Of a stretch of DNA of 64,000 nucleotides, positions 17,579-26,590 are shown one piece after another. Source of the stretch: Saprospiraceae bacterium (GTDB taxonomy: Bacteria; Bacteroidota; Bacteroidia; Chitinophagales; Saprospiraceae); contig JADJNW010000014.1 of assembly GCA_016714085.1 (NCBI GenBank), positions 186,001-250,000 of the forward strand, in the 5' to 3' direction. A program made the translations under genes and the position numbers. The notes beneath the pieces were generated by a model. That model was given only the letters and a program-made list of their open reading frames with translations, was not told the origin of the DNA and did not search any database. The first letter of the stretch is position 1; each line of letters begins with the position of its first letter.

Positions 17579-19009
17579 TTATTCGCGCTCTACAATTTTA
17601 TAAATTTTATTTGGCTTTATATGCTGTAAATGCTGGCTTTGCCCGGATGTCCATTTAATTTCAACATCAACTGTATCGGCATTGCCCAATCCGAAATGTA
17701 CTTGTAAAGCATTATGCCCATAAGCCCCGGTTTGGCTGGAAATTTCCCTCATTTGGGTTATTTTCTTGCCATTAATAATGGTAGTAACCAGTACTTTTGT
17801 ACCTATAGCAGAGCGGTTACTTTTTTTACCTTCTAAGTCAAATTTTATCCAATTATTACTTTTGTTATTATTGATGTAAAATAAATTTCGGTCATCCTGC
17901 CCAAATCCGCTGGTGACGTATAAATCCAGATCACCGTCATTATCATAATCGCCGCAGGAGCAGCCACGAGAGGCCTTTCCATCAAGTGTAAGCACTTCGT
18001 TATTTACTTTTGTAAATCCCCCATTACCGTTATTGATATAATAATGATCATTTTGCGTCCCGGAATTTGCTACAAATAAATCCAAATCGCCATCATTATC
18101 ATAATCGCCCCAACAAGCGCCCATAGAGTTACCTTCATCCATTGCAATTGCGGAATCTTCTACTTTATAAAAGCCTTTTATTCCATCATTTCGATATAAA
18201 GAATTTCTTTTATTTAATGAATTAGTAATATATAAATCCAGGTCGCCATCATTATCATAATCTATCCAGCTGGCGCCTGTGGACACGACTTTTTCATCAA
18301 ATTGATCGGGAGAAGCATAAGCTTTTAGCGTTCCTTTATCATTGGTGTAAAATAAATTCACACCTTCATAATTTTCTGCAATAAATAAATCGGGATAATG
18401 ATCATTATTATAATCGCCCCAGGCAACGCCATGTGAATTCGTAGCAGGATTAATAATAACAGAAGATGCTTTTGTAAAATTATCTGCGCCATTATTTATT
18501 AATAGTAAATTTTTTGTATTAGAAACATTAGCAATAAATAAATCCAAATCACCGTCCAAATCTACATCTGCCCAGCTTCCACCTTGCGTGGGATAAGCAA
18601 TGTCTCCTGCTTCTATATCTTTTACTCGTTCAAATTTATGTCCAGGAATTTGTTTATAAATGCTGAGATTATTATTGAAATTTGCAATAAAAACATCTAT
18701 TAAATCATCATTATTATAATCCCCCCAACTCACGGAAAAGGATTCGCCTTTATCAGCAAGCAAGGAACCTATTGTTGTTGCATCTAATTTTGTAAAAATA
18801 TTTTTACCATCATTCCTATAAAGAGAATTAAGCTCGCCGAGATTGCCTACGAATAAGTCTAAATCACTATCATTATCATAATCCACCCAAGAGCAGGCAA
18901 AAGATTTTACATTTTCCGCTACAAGGATATGATTTTCAACGCGCGTAAATTGCTGCCCATAGCATAATATAGAACTAAATAAAAAAAGTAATGATATTTT
19001 AATTTTCAT
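17579..19009 (-). CDS. Secreted VCBS/FG-GAP beta-propeller protein with ASPIC/UnbV C terminus
   Basis: 476 residues with signal peptide (MKIKISLLFLFSSILCYGQ). Seven repeats carry a calcium-binding core such as WVDYDNDSDLDLFV, WADVDLDGDLDLFI and WGDYDNDGDLDLFV, which matches a seven-bladed integrin-like propeller. The last ~90 residues are an ASPIC/UnbV module (NRSAIGTKV, TGAYGHNALQVHFGLG, VEIKWTSGQSQ). Proteins of this kind are exported and bind ligands or other surface proteins; no enzyme activity is implied. Last gene of the AT-rich block transcribed from the tetR promoter region. No type IX sorting tail is visible. Confidence 0.85.
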   Translation of the reverse strand: MKIKISLLFLFSSILCYGQQFTRVENHILVAENVKSFACSWVDYDNDSDLDLFVGNLGELNSLYRNDGKNIFTKLDATTIGSLLADKGESFSVSWGDYNNDDLIDVFIANFNNNLSIYKQIPGHKFERVKDIEAGDIAYPTQGGSWADVDLDGDLDLFIANVSNTKNLLLINNGADNFTKASSVIINPATNSHGVAWGDYNNDHYPDLFIAENYEGVNLFYTNDKGTLKAYASPDQFDEKVVSTGASWIDYDNDGDLDLYITNSLNKRNSLYRNDGIKGFYKVEDSAIAMDEGNSMGACWGDYDNDGDLDLFVANSGTQNDHYYINNGNGGFTKVNNEVLTLDGKASRGCSCGDYDNDGDLDLYVTSGFGQDDRNLFYINNNKSNNWIKFDLEGKKSNRSAIGTKVLVTTIINGKKITQMREISSQTGAYGHNALQVHFGLGNADTVDVEIKWTSGQSQHLQHIKPNKIYKIVERE

Positions 19010-19041
19010 AACTTCATATTATAATCATAATTTAAATATTA

Positions 19042-19521
19042 TTACTTGCGCTGATATGTAGCATATCCAAACTGCTGCCATTGCTCATTTGTAAAGACAT
19101 AATCCTTGACTTCTATTACATTTTTACTTTTAATTTCATAAGTGGTTTTTCCTTTTTCTGTTTCTACGCTTCCCCATTCTGTAGTGAGCATATTATCTTT
19201 AAATATAGCATTTAAAGGCAGTATCATACCACGAGAGTCAAACCAGGTACCAATGAAAGTATTATCAGAACTGGGTTTATAATAAGCCTGAGCATTCATT
19301 ACATTATTCTTTCCATTGGCGGTAAGCTGATTTTGAAAAGTTAAGTGAATAAATTGATCATTTAAAGTTAATTCCCATATCATAGAAAAGCTGGCTTCTT
19401 GCCCAAAGAGTTTACCTGTGCCTGTCCATTCGCCCATTACTTTTTCAAAATCAGCACTTTGTGCAAAAGCAAAAGAAAAACCGAGAACACCCCATACAGA
19501 TAATATTATCTGCTTCATCAT
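19042..19521 (-). CDS. Exported DUF1579-like beta-sheet protein
   Basis: About 159 residues with signal peptide (MMKQIILSVWGVLGFSFAFA). The mature part starts with FEKVMGEWTGTGKLFGQ and continues as alternating strands, resembling small lipocalin-like proteins of the DUF1579 group. Codon use is AT-rich as in its neighbours. It lies between the VCBS gene (32 bp) and a lipoprotein protease gene (21 bp) in one unit. Function unknown; the small calyx fold suggests binding of a hydrophobic ligand, but this is inference. Confidence 0.65.
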   Translation of the reverse strand: MMKQIILSVWGVLGFSFAFAQSADFEKVMGEWTGTGKLFGQEASFSMIWELTLNDQFIHLTFQNQLTANGKNNVMNAQAYYKPSSDNTFIGTWFDSRGMILPLNAIFKDNMLTTEWGSVETEKGKTTYEIKSKNVIEVKDYVFTNEQWQQFGYATYQRK

Positions 19522-19542
19522 AATATTCAATTTGTATTTAAT

Positions 19543-20754
19543 TTAGCTTGTTCGTTTACTTTTCTCCCATTCTCCTTGTGGATTTAACACCTGCATTTCT
19601 ATAATATTGCCCGAACTGTCTTTTACGAATTTAATTCTACCATTAGGAAATTGCTCGATTTTAAACTCATCATTTCCATCGGGCAATAATTTTAATTTTG
19701 GCGCAACAGCCTGACGCCCAGGTTCTTGATCCTTCTCCGAAATAATTCTTTGGGAATATAATGCTCCGTTTTCGCAGGTTACTTTTCTGTTTCCATAAGT
19801 TCCGGCATATTTATTACAATCATTTACTACTAGTAAATTATTATTTTGAGTTTCATTATTAGCAAGAGTTGCCTTCTCAAAGGGCATCATACGAAGCCTT
19901 TCATTTACCATATCAATTGTAAGCAGGTAATTTTTCAAAAACTCGTAACCAAAGTTTGCTGCTGGAAAGCCGCCGGTTTTAAGAAGAATATCAGGATCAA
20001 TAATAATTATATTGCCTATTTCAATTTTTCCTGATAATGTCGCTTTATAAAGTTCTACTTCCCCGCTTGCGGTTTTCCCTTTTGCAAAGAGGACTGGCTC
20101 AGATTTTAAGAGCAAATCCGGTTTCCATTCTATTGGTAATGTAATAAATGAAGGCGAGCCTGAATCAAAATGAATTGGTATTTCTTTTTCATTTAGTTTG
20201 CCACTTAGTGCCAGTATTCTTGATAAATCAATTTTTATAATATCGGGATCATTTTCATTTAGTTCTCCTTTCGTTATGATAAGTTTTGATTCGGGATAAT
20301 TAATAGTGACGAGATGTCCTTTGAAAGTACTCAACCCGAAAATTCCATCATGCCTTGAGCCGTGAAATACTTTCTTAAAATCAACCGCTACAGCTTCTTC
20401 ATTTCTTGATTCAAATCCATTAATGGTAAATAGAGGAATATCAATATTTTTAGCTTGTATTGCATTCGGATTATTAGGGCTACCAATAGCCGAAAAGCCT
20501 TCTCCTTTCAAATCCAAAGCATCTGATAATGAATCGCTTAGCACAACTCCTTGTGCTCCGGTATCAAAAATAAAACTAAATTCTCCTTTCCCATTAATTT
20601 TACCTTTTACAATTAAACGATTGACATCCAGTTTAAAAGGGATTTCAATGCTGTTGGCGTTTTGCCTATTTTCTTTTGAGGTAGTAATGTTTTGCGAACA
20701 AGAAGAAAAGGTGAAAATATTTAATATGATACAAGATAGTAATAATTTTTTCAT
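19543..20754 (-). CDS. Retropepsin-like aspartyl protease lipoprotein
   Basis: 403 residues. Lipoprotein signal ending FTFSSC. Two aspartate motifs, FDTGAQGVV and, about 135 residues later, FDSGSPSFI, mark an internally duplicated retropepsin-like domain; in the second the Thr is replaced by Ser, which is tolerated in the family. The last ~110 residues are a separate beta-rich tail with KLLPDGNDEFKIEQFPNGRI. Together with the PDZ-bearing protease two genes upstream it forms a protease pair within one operon. Likely anchored to the periplasmic face of a membrane; substrate unknown. Confidence 0.75.
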   Translation of the reverse strand: MKKLLLSCIILNIFTFSSCSQNITTSKENRQNANSIEIPFKLDVNRLIVKGKINGKGEFSFIFDTGAQGVVLSDSLSDALDLKGEGFSAIGSPNNPNAIQAKNIDIPLFTINGFESRNEEAVAVDFKKVFHGSRHDGIFGLSTFKGHLVTINYPESKLIITKGELNENDPDIIKIDLSRILALSGKLNEKEIPIHFDSGSPSFITLPIEWKPDLLLKSEPVLFAKGKTASGEVELYKATLSGKIEIGNIIIIDPDILLKTGGFPAANFGYEFLKNYLLTIDMVNERLRMMPFEKATLANNETQNNNLLVVNDCNKYAGTYGNRKVTCENGALYSQRIISEKDQEPGRQAVAPKLKLLPDGNDEFKIEQFPNGRIKFVKDSSGNIIEMQVLNPQGEWEKSKRTS

Positions 20755-20776
20755 GCTTTATGTTTGTTTTTATTAA

Positions 20777-21334
20777 TCATTTAATTTTTCTTTTCCACAC
20801 ATAAGTTCCTATTTCTTCCCATGTACCATTTTTCTTTTCGTAAGAAATATTTTTATGCACATTTTCAGAAATTATGATATTCTCGTCTTTCAATTCTTTA
20901 AAAGACCCATCTGGTTCGTATAATTTATCTACGGTTACAAAAGTAGAATCATTCACAAATTCCGTTTTTCCACTTATCAATCTACCTTCAGGTCCATAAG
21001 AAGTATAAGTAATCTCTTGTTTACCAGGGTGGTACGCCCAAATGCTTATCCAGGATAAATAATCTAATTTTTTAAACCGAAGTGTTACATCATCTTTTAT
21101 AAATTGCCTTTCTTCATCATAAACCAAATGCATTTCTATTTCTATGACCGAGTTTTGCTGCGTAGAATCATACTTCGGATTGGGCGTTATCCAAATGCCG
21201 CCGTCCTTTGTCATATACTCAATCAGCTTTTTAAAATCTTCTTTTGAAGTATTATTATGGATCGTTGTTTGAGCAGAACTTATTTGATGGATACTTGTAA
21301 ATATCAAAAACTGTATTAATACGTATTTTGACAT
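20777..21334 (-). CDS. Small exported protein of unknown function
   Basis: About 185 residues from MSKYVLIQFLIFTSIHQISS, a signal peptide; an upstream start at 21367 adds 11 charged residues. The mature part has strand-rich text with YGPEGRLISGKTEF and ends NGTWEEIGTYVWKRK, which recalls the small calyx protein encoded at 19042-19521 (ending QWQQFGYATYQRK). So the operon may hold two divergent members of one small family, each next to a protease gene. No function is recognised. Confidence 0.6.
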   Translation of the reverse strand: MSKYVLIQFLIFTSIHQISSAQTTIHNNTSKEDFKKLIEYMTKDGGIWITPNPKYDSTQQNSVIEIEMHLVYDEERQFIKDDVTLRFKKLDYLSWISIWAYHPGKQEITYTSYGPEGRLISGKTEFVNDSTFVTVDKLYEPDGSFKELKDENIIISENVHKNISYEKKNGTWEEIGTYVWKRKIK

Positions 21335-21376
21335 CCTTATTATTTTGAATTTTTTATTACGCATCACGCTTTAATT

Positions 21377-22609
21377 TTAAATTAACTTTTTCATGATGAT
21401 TGTTTTATACAATAATTCTTCATTTCGCTTTAGCTCTATTTTTATTTCCTTGATATTCTTGCCTGTAATCAAACTGTCGATTTCATCCATTGAATATTGC
21501 TGAACCGATTTTCCGTTGATAGTCAATATTTTATCTTCTTTTTGCAAGCCTTTTTCTGATGCAGGAGAGCCGGGAATTACTTCCGCAATTACTAAATAAT
21601 TTTCCGCTCTTTTGGGGTGGAGTATAATGCCAGATTTATTAAATGTAAAATCATTTGAGAAAGCTTCATTTTTCTCTAAAATCATTACATTGTGCTTGTA
21701 ATCCAATATTATATTGAAGCGTTCAAGAATGGAAAGCCCAATGTTTCCAGTGATTCCTTCATTTTCCAAGCGTCCGTTTGGATTTTGTGATGAAGAGGCA
21801 ACCACATCTGAAAATTGAATATTGCCAAAGGAAATATTTACTCTTGTTACATCTCCAAGTTCTGAGCCATTAGCGCCCCAGCCGGTTATGATATTCTTTA
21901 ATGCATCTTTATCTTCATAAAAATTTTCCAGGTTATTCATTTTAAAAGTGGAGCGATTTCCCGTATCAATGGTGCTTTTGATCGTTTTTTGTTTGCCATT
22001 TTTTTCTATTATTACATTTGTAAAAATATGCCCGGATGATGCCATTTCAAATGGGATAACCTCGCCGCTGCCTTTATATTCAAAGGATTCCGGCTTTGTA
22101 ATAATCAGCTTATTTTCTTTCCAATTAATTTCTACTACAGAATTTTCAAATACATATTTACCTATTACACCGTCCACGCCGGCAATGACTTCAGTTGCAG
22201 CGCCTACGGCTATCATGCAGTTTCCAATCTCTAAATCACCTATTTTAAAGGCTGCACCACTCGCCAGCGGCACTGTTTTAGGCTCTTTGCCATCGCCGCC
22301 GCTCACTCTCGCTTGACCAACGATATTTAGTGCTAATGATTCACTTATATCTTTATCTGCTAATACAGCAATGGGCGCGCCCGTATCCAGAATAAAGGAA
22401 AGCGTCTTTTTATTATTTACTTCTGCTTTTATTATAATCCAACTCCTGTAACGCGTAAATGGAATTTCCACTACATTTTTATCCGCAGGGAATGTAATAG
22501 TAGCGGGCGGTACTTGTGCAAAAACAAAATCAGGTAAAAGCAATAGCATTAATAATAAAATAGCTGAAAAGTGTAATGCAGGTTGGGTGAAAAATTTAAT
22601 CATCTTCAT
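21377..22609 (-). CDS. Retropepsin-like aspartyl protease with PDZ domain
   Basis: 410 residues with a hydrophobic signal segment ending near FVFA. Two aspartate motifs, FILDTGAPIAVL and STIDTGNRSTF, form the duplicated retropepsin fold. The C-terminal ~85 residues are a PDZ domain (VIPGSPASEKGLQKEDKIL, INGKSV). PDZ-aspartyl protease fusions occur in Bacteroidota and are presumed periplasmic. Overlaps no neighbour; 9 bp separate it from the next gene. Codon use is AT-rich. Confidence 0.8.
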   Translation of the reverse strand: MKMIKFFTQPALHFSAILLLMLLLLPDFVFAQVPPATITFPADKNVVEIPFTRYRSWIIIKAEVNNKKTLSFILDTGAPIAVLADKDISESLALNIVGQARVSGGDGKEPKTVPLASGAAFKIGDLEIGNCMIAVGAATEVIAGVDGVIGKYVFENSVVEINWKENKLIITKPESFEYKGSGEVIPFEMASSGHIFTNVIIEKNGKQKTIKSTIDTGNRSTFKMNNLENFYEDKDALKNIITGWGANGSELGDVTRVNISFGNIQFSDVVASSSQNPNGRLENEGITGNIGLSILERFNIILDYKHNVMILEKNEAFSNDFTFNKSGIILHPKRAENYLVIAEVIPGSPASEKGLQKEDKILTINGKSVQQYSMDEIDSLITGKNIKEIKIELKRNEELLYKTIIMKKLI

Positions 22610-22670
22610 AATCAGTCAGTGTTTGCTTGAAAAATATTTTAAATTTTATCCTTTTGATTTGCTCAGGATA

Positions 22671-23705
22671 TTATTTTTTTGAAATAAAATCATCAATCGC
22701 TTTATAAGTATCCTTGGGATTATCATACCAGATAAATACATGCGAATCCCGAATCGTTTTGAACTGTATCATTGGATTATTTACTTCTTTTGCACTATTC
22801 CATACTTCGAGGTAATAATATTTCATCCATTCACGAGAAATATTTTGATTAATACTATAATAATTCTCATTAAAAAATGCATCACTAAAAGAAGGGAGTA
22901 ATATAAGAGTCGGTATTTTTATTTCATTATAACGAAGAGAAGGATCATAAGTAAAGAACTCAAGTAAATAACGTATCATAACTGGCATTGATACTTGAGC
23001 CGATTGATCAAATAATATTTTTCCTGTTGCTGAATCTTTTGAGTATTCTTCGGGCGTATGATTGCCTGAATCCCAGGTTTTTTTGGTAACTGTTTTGTAC
23101 CATGCCGGTGCCCAATATTGATTGACAAGATTGGTTCTTTCTGCTGCGGTGAATCTTGCTTCTTTGCCCCAACTTGTATCAGAAAATGGACGATAGTAAC
23201 GATATGGAATGCCCGCCAATAGTACAATTTTACCGATTTGATCGGGATGATCCAAGGCCAAATTAAGCGCTACCTGTGTACTTATATTGAAATGAGCAAC
23301 TATGATAGGCTTTATAAGTTTTTCTTTTTTTATTATATTCAAAATACCATTCGTAGCCCCGTTTATCCATGTTTGTTGATCATAAGTTGCGTTATTCGGC
23401 ATAGGCGGAGCAGCTGTTCCACCAAAACCCGCAAGGGTCACAGCATAAATCGTATATTTATTTTTATTTGCTTCTATGAAATTATGATATACTTCTGCTC
23501 CAAATCCCCAGCCGGGAATTAATATCATGGTTTCTTTACCACTACCAATTTTCTTTACATCACCCAAGTTGCCCAGCACACTTGTTTTATAATCCTTTGG
23601 CAAGACAAGATTATTCAAGGTAGGGTCTTGAATCGGTTCTGTGGTTTGAGCTATTATATTTTGTGTAAATAAAATAAAAATCAAGACGGAAATTATTATT
23701 TTCAT
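22671..23705 (-). CDS. Exported alpha/beta hydrolase fold protein lacking the nucleophile Ser
   Basis: About 345 residues from MKIIISVLIFILFTQNIIAQ, a signal peptide (an upstream ATG adds 11 residues). The fold is recognisable: oxyanion strand MILIPGWGFGAEVY, then VTLAGFGGTAAP, and a late histidine in DSHVFIW. At the nucleophile elbow, where active enzymes read GHSMGG, it reads AHFNIS, so Ser is replaced by Phe and both elbow glycines are lost. This indicates a non-catalytic or altered protein. It is the first gene after tetR (44 bp) and so probably part of the regulated unit. Confidence 0.75.
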   Translation of the reverse strand: MKIIISVLIFILFTQNIIAQTTEPIQDPTLNNLVLPKDYKTSVLGNLGDVKKIGSGKETMILIPGWGFGAEVYHNFIEANKNKYTIYAVTLAGFGGTAAPPMPNNATYDQQTWINGATNGILNIIKKEKLIKPIIVAHFNISTQVALNLALDHPDQIGKIVLLAGIPYRYYRPFSDTSWGKEARFTAAERTNLVNQYWAPAWYKTVTKKTWDSGNHTPEEYSKDSATGKILFDQSAQVSMPVMIRYLLEFFTYDPSLRYNEIKIPTLILLPSFSDAFFNENYYSINQNISREWMKYYYLEVWNSAKEVNNPMIQFKTIRDSHVFIWYDNPKDTYKAIDDFISKK

Positions 23706-23749
23706 AGCTTTATGTTTTGAATATTGCCTTGGAAGCAAGAGTCGGGCGA

Positions 23750-24355
23750 CTAACTTTTAATAGATATTAAAAATTGATTGCATATTGATAAAGCAGCATC
23801 CTTGGACATATAATGATTTGAAATAAAGTATAAACGATAGATTCCGTTCACAATCGTTGCCAAATGCACCGCCCAAAGTAATGGCGAATCTTGTTTTTTG
23901 AAAAACCCGTCTTTTACGCCCTTTGTTATTATCTTTTTACAGCCTTGTATAAAATATTCATTAGCTCTTGTTTTTAATTCATTCACTTTATCATTTACTA
24001 AATGCTCCATTTTAAACCAGGTTAACTCGACAAAATCCCGATAGCGCTTATTTTCATAATAATTATGTATCACGCCAATTAAAGCATATTCTAAATGTTT
24101 ATCAGGATTTAATTCTTTTATATGAAATAAGTCAAACATCAAGCTTTCAATAAAAGCCGCCTCGCGTTCGCAGATGGCTAATAATATTTCTTCTTTCGAT
24201 TTGAAATGCCAGTAAAAAGCACCTCTTGTTGCACCGATCGACTCTGCTATCTGGTGAAGGCTAACATTGGAATACCCATTTTCAATAAATAATTCCAGGG
24301 CGCTATCTACCAATGAATCTCTTGTTAGTAATGCTTCTTCCTTTGTCCTGCGCAT
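23750..24355 (-). CDS. TetR/AcrR-family repressor
   Basis: 201 residues. N-terminal HTH: TRDSLVDSALELFIENGYSN, then SLHQIAESIGATRGAFYWHF, a recognition helix nearly the same as that of E. coli AcrR (TRGAIYWHF). The C-terminal ~140 residues are the helical ligand-binding domain. The promoter of this gene holds a 22-bp inverted repeat (24389-24410) resembling the AcrR operator, so autorepression is very likely. The downstream genes of the exported-protein block run in the same direction, and the lactonase gene is divergent. The ligand is unknown; no efflux pump gene is nearby. Confidence 0.88.
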   Translation of the reverse strand: MRRTKEEALLTRDSLVDSALELFIENGYSNVSLHQIAESIGATRGAFYWHFKSKEEILLAICEREAAFIESLMFDLFHIKELNPDKHLEYALIGVIHNYYENKRYRDFVELTWFKMEHLVNDKVNELKTRANEYFIQGCKKIITKGVKDGFFKKQDSPLLWAVHLATIVNGIYRLYFISNHYMSKDAALSICNQFLISIKS

Positions 24356-24383
24356 CTAAAAGGGTGTTTTTGTTTTATCCCGT

Positions 24384-24415
24384 TAAAGATACATACATTT
24401 GTGTATGTATTCAAA
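24384..24415 (-). promoter_or_regulatory. tetR promoter with embedded AcrR-like operator
   Basis: The operator is ATACATACA-TTTG-TGTATGTAT (24389-24410), perfect 9-bp arms. On the minus strand -33 TTTG lies at 24412-24415 and -7 TATCTTTA at 24384-24391 with a 20-bp spacer, so the operator fills the promoter exactly. On the plus strand TTTG (24369-24372) and TACATTTG (24394-24401), spacer 21, could form a divergent promoter that would be blocked as well. Confidence 0.75.
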
Positions 24416-24546
24416 TTTTCTCGACGAATCTTCTAAAAAAGTACCTGAAAGCCTATTTGAGTTGGGTATATGAAGAAAGAATTTAGATTTGCGTGTATCT
24501 TCGCTCCTGCAAACAATCTGTTTCATATTTCCTTAAAGTATTATAT

Positions 24547-25639
24547 ATGAACAACTTGCGATGGTTTCCACTTTTTTTACTTTTGGCAGCTTGTAATAAT
24601 GGTGGCGACAAAGCACCCGTGCAAACTGCAGCGACGGTAACAACTTTTATTGGCACTTATACGCGCAAAGAAGGGCATGTAGATGGTAAAGCCGTAGGCA
24701 TTTATGTATTTAATCAGGATAGTATCTCGGGCTATTTGGACGAAGTGCTTGTGGAAGAAGGCATTGTGAACCCTTCGTTTCTAATTCCGAGTCAGGATGG
24801 CAAGTTTTTATACGCAGTAGAAGAAATTGGCCCGGATGTAGATTCGGTGGGGCATGTAGTAGCTTATGCCTGGGATGGGAAGGCTTTGAAAAAGATTAAT
24901 AGCCAGTCGTCGCACGCATTTGCGCCTTGTCATTTGAGTACGGATAGCCAAGGGCGATATGTGTTTGTGGCGAACTACGTAGGAGGTATCGTGGCAATGC
25001 TGCCTATAGATGAAAATGGCGGCTTAAAACCTGCCAGCGAAGTGATTCAATTGAGTGGAAAAGGGCCGCACCCGCGGCAAGATTCTTCGCATCCGCATAG
25101 TGTGAATTTATCACCTGATGAAAATTATTTATATGTACCGGATTTAGGAACGGATTATATTAATATTTATCAAATTGATTATCAGAATGGTAAATTGATT
25201 CCTGCCAATCCTGCCTTTGTGGCAATGCAATCAGGGGCAGGGCCGCGCCATTTTACTTTTCATCCTGTGCAACCTTTTGCTTATGTCATTAATGAATTAA
25301 ATATCAACATTACCGACTGATTTTCAAGGAGATAACACCACTTCTGATATTCATATCACACCAAATGGACAGTTTTTATATGGTGCGAATCGAGGACATA
25401 ATTCAATAGCTGGTTTCAAAATTGACAATGCTACCGGGCATTTGACGCCCATCGGTCATACGCCTACGCAAGGGGAAATTCCGCGCAATTTTGCCATTTC
25501 GCCAGACGGACGATTTTTATATGCTGCGAATCAAAATTCCGATAACATCCTGATCTTCAGCATTAATACAGATGGTAAATTACAATATAGAAATGAAGTA
25601 AAAGCACCAACGCCCGTGTGCGTACAATTTTTGAAATAA
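24547..25639 (+). pseudogene. Lactonase family lipoprotein (Pgl-like seven-bladed propeller), interrupted
   Basis: ATG 24547 opens a lipoprotein signal ending LLLAAC. The protein belongs to the lactonase family (PF10282), beta-propellers that include 6-phosphogluconolactonase: FIGTYTRKEGHVDG, GKFLYAVEE, SHPHSVNLSPDENYLYVPDL, GAGPRHFTFHP and, in the second half, NRGHNSIAGFKID and IPRNFAISPDGRFLYAANQ. The frame stops at 25318-25320 after VINELN. The rest continues in another frame from about 25304 (STLPTDFQGDNTTSDIHITP). Unlike the other broken genes here, about 20 residues expected between ELN and ISTLP are missing, so this is a deletion of ~60 nt, real or from assembly. A sugar isomerase gene follows at 9 bp. 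Confidence 0.75.
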
Positions 25640-25648
25640 AATAGACTT

Positions 25649-26587
25649 ATGAAAAAGCATTCCCGACGCCAATTTCTTTACAGCACGAGCCAGGCTGCTG
25701 CTGTCGCTTTAATGCCTTCATTTTTATTGCAATTGGCAAAAGAAAATGGTTTTTCTATTAACATCTTTTCCAAGCATTTGCAATGGCTGGATTATGCGCA
25801 GATGGCAGAAAAAATAGTAGCACTGGGCTTCGACGGGGTGGATTTGACGGTGCGGCCGGGCGGTCATGTAGAACCGGCGCGTGTGCAAGAAGATTTGCCA
25901 AAGGCAGTAAAACAATTGCAAAATGCTGGTTTACAAGTGGAAACGATTACGACTGCCATTGAAAGTTTAGATTCTCCTTTTGCCAAAGATATTATTCAAA
26001 CGGCCGGAAGTCTTGGGATTCGCTATTATCGGATGGGCTGGATCAAGTATGACACGACCAAAACGATTGAGCAGGATTTAAAACGCATAAAAAAACAGTT
26101 GCAGGATTTAGTCGATATCAATAAGCAATATAATATTAAAGGTGCATATCAAAATCACGCAGGAAATAGCTTTGGCGCTTCGATTTGGGATTTGTGGATG
26201 GTTTTAAAGGAAATGAACTCCCCTTATTTGGGTAGCCAATATGATCTGCGGCACGCGATGGTGGAGGGTTTGCACGCTTGGGAAAATGGTTTTGAATTGC
26301 TCGTTCCATTTATTAATACATTGACAGTCAAAGATTTCCATTTTAAGAATCAAACAGAAGGAGAACCGTTAGAAAATGTACCGCTGGGCGAAGGCATTGT
26401 AAAATGGGAAGCATTTTTCAAAAATCTAAAAGAGAAGAAAATGCAGATTCCTATTACTTTGCATTGCGAATATCCTTTAGGTGGCGCAGAAAATGGCAAC
26501 CGAAGCCTTACACTGCCTGAATCGGAGGTTTTGAAGGCCTTAAAACAGGATTTAATCATCTTGAAAAGCTTTATTAAAAAAGCGTAA
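25649..26587 (+). CDS. Sugar phosphate isomerase/epimerase (TIM barrel) with Tat signal
   Basis: 312 residues. The N terminus KKHSRRQFLYSTSQAAAVAL is a twin-arginine signal, so the folded protein is exported. The rest is an AP-endonuclease-2-type TIM barrel: ALGFDGVDLTVRPGGHV, QNHAGNSFG, YDLRHAMVEG, TVKDFHF and HCEYPLGG hold Glu, His and Asp residues in the usual metal-site positions. Family members isomerise or epimerise sugars. Its neighbours are a lactonase and a RidA protein (3 bp downstream), which suggests a small sugar or amino-sugar acid pathway. Substrate not inferable. Confidence 0.82.
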   Translation: MKKHSRRQFLYSTSQAAAVALMPSFLLQLAKENGFSINIFSKHLQWLDYAQMAEKIVALGFDGVDLTVRPGGHVEPARVQEDLPKAVKQLQNAGLQVETITTAIESLDSPFAKDIIQTAGSLGIRYYRMGWIKYDTTKTIEQDLKRIKKQLQDLVDINKQYNIKGAYQNHAGNSFGASIWDLWMVLKEMNSPYLGSQYDLRHAMVEGLHAWENGFELLVPFINTLTVKDFHFKNQTEGEPLENVPLGEGIVKWEAFFKNLKEKKMQIPITLHCEYPLGGAENGNRSLTLPESEVLKALKQDLIILKSFIKKA

Positions 26588-26590
26588 CTC

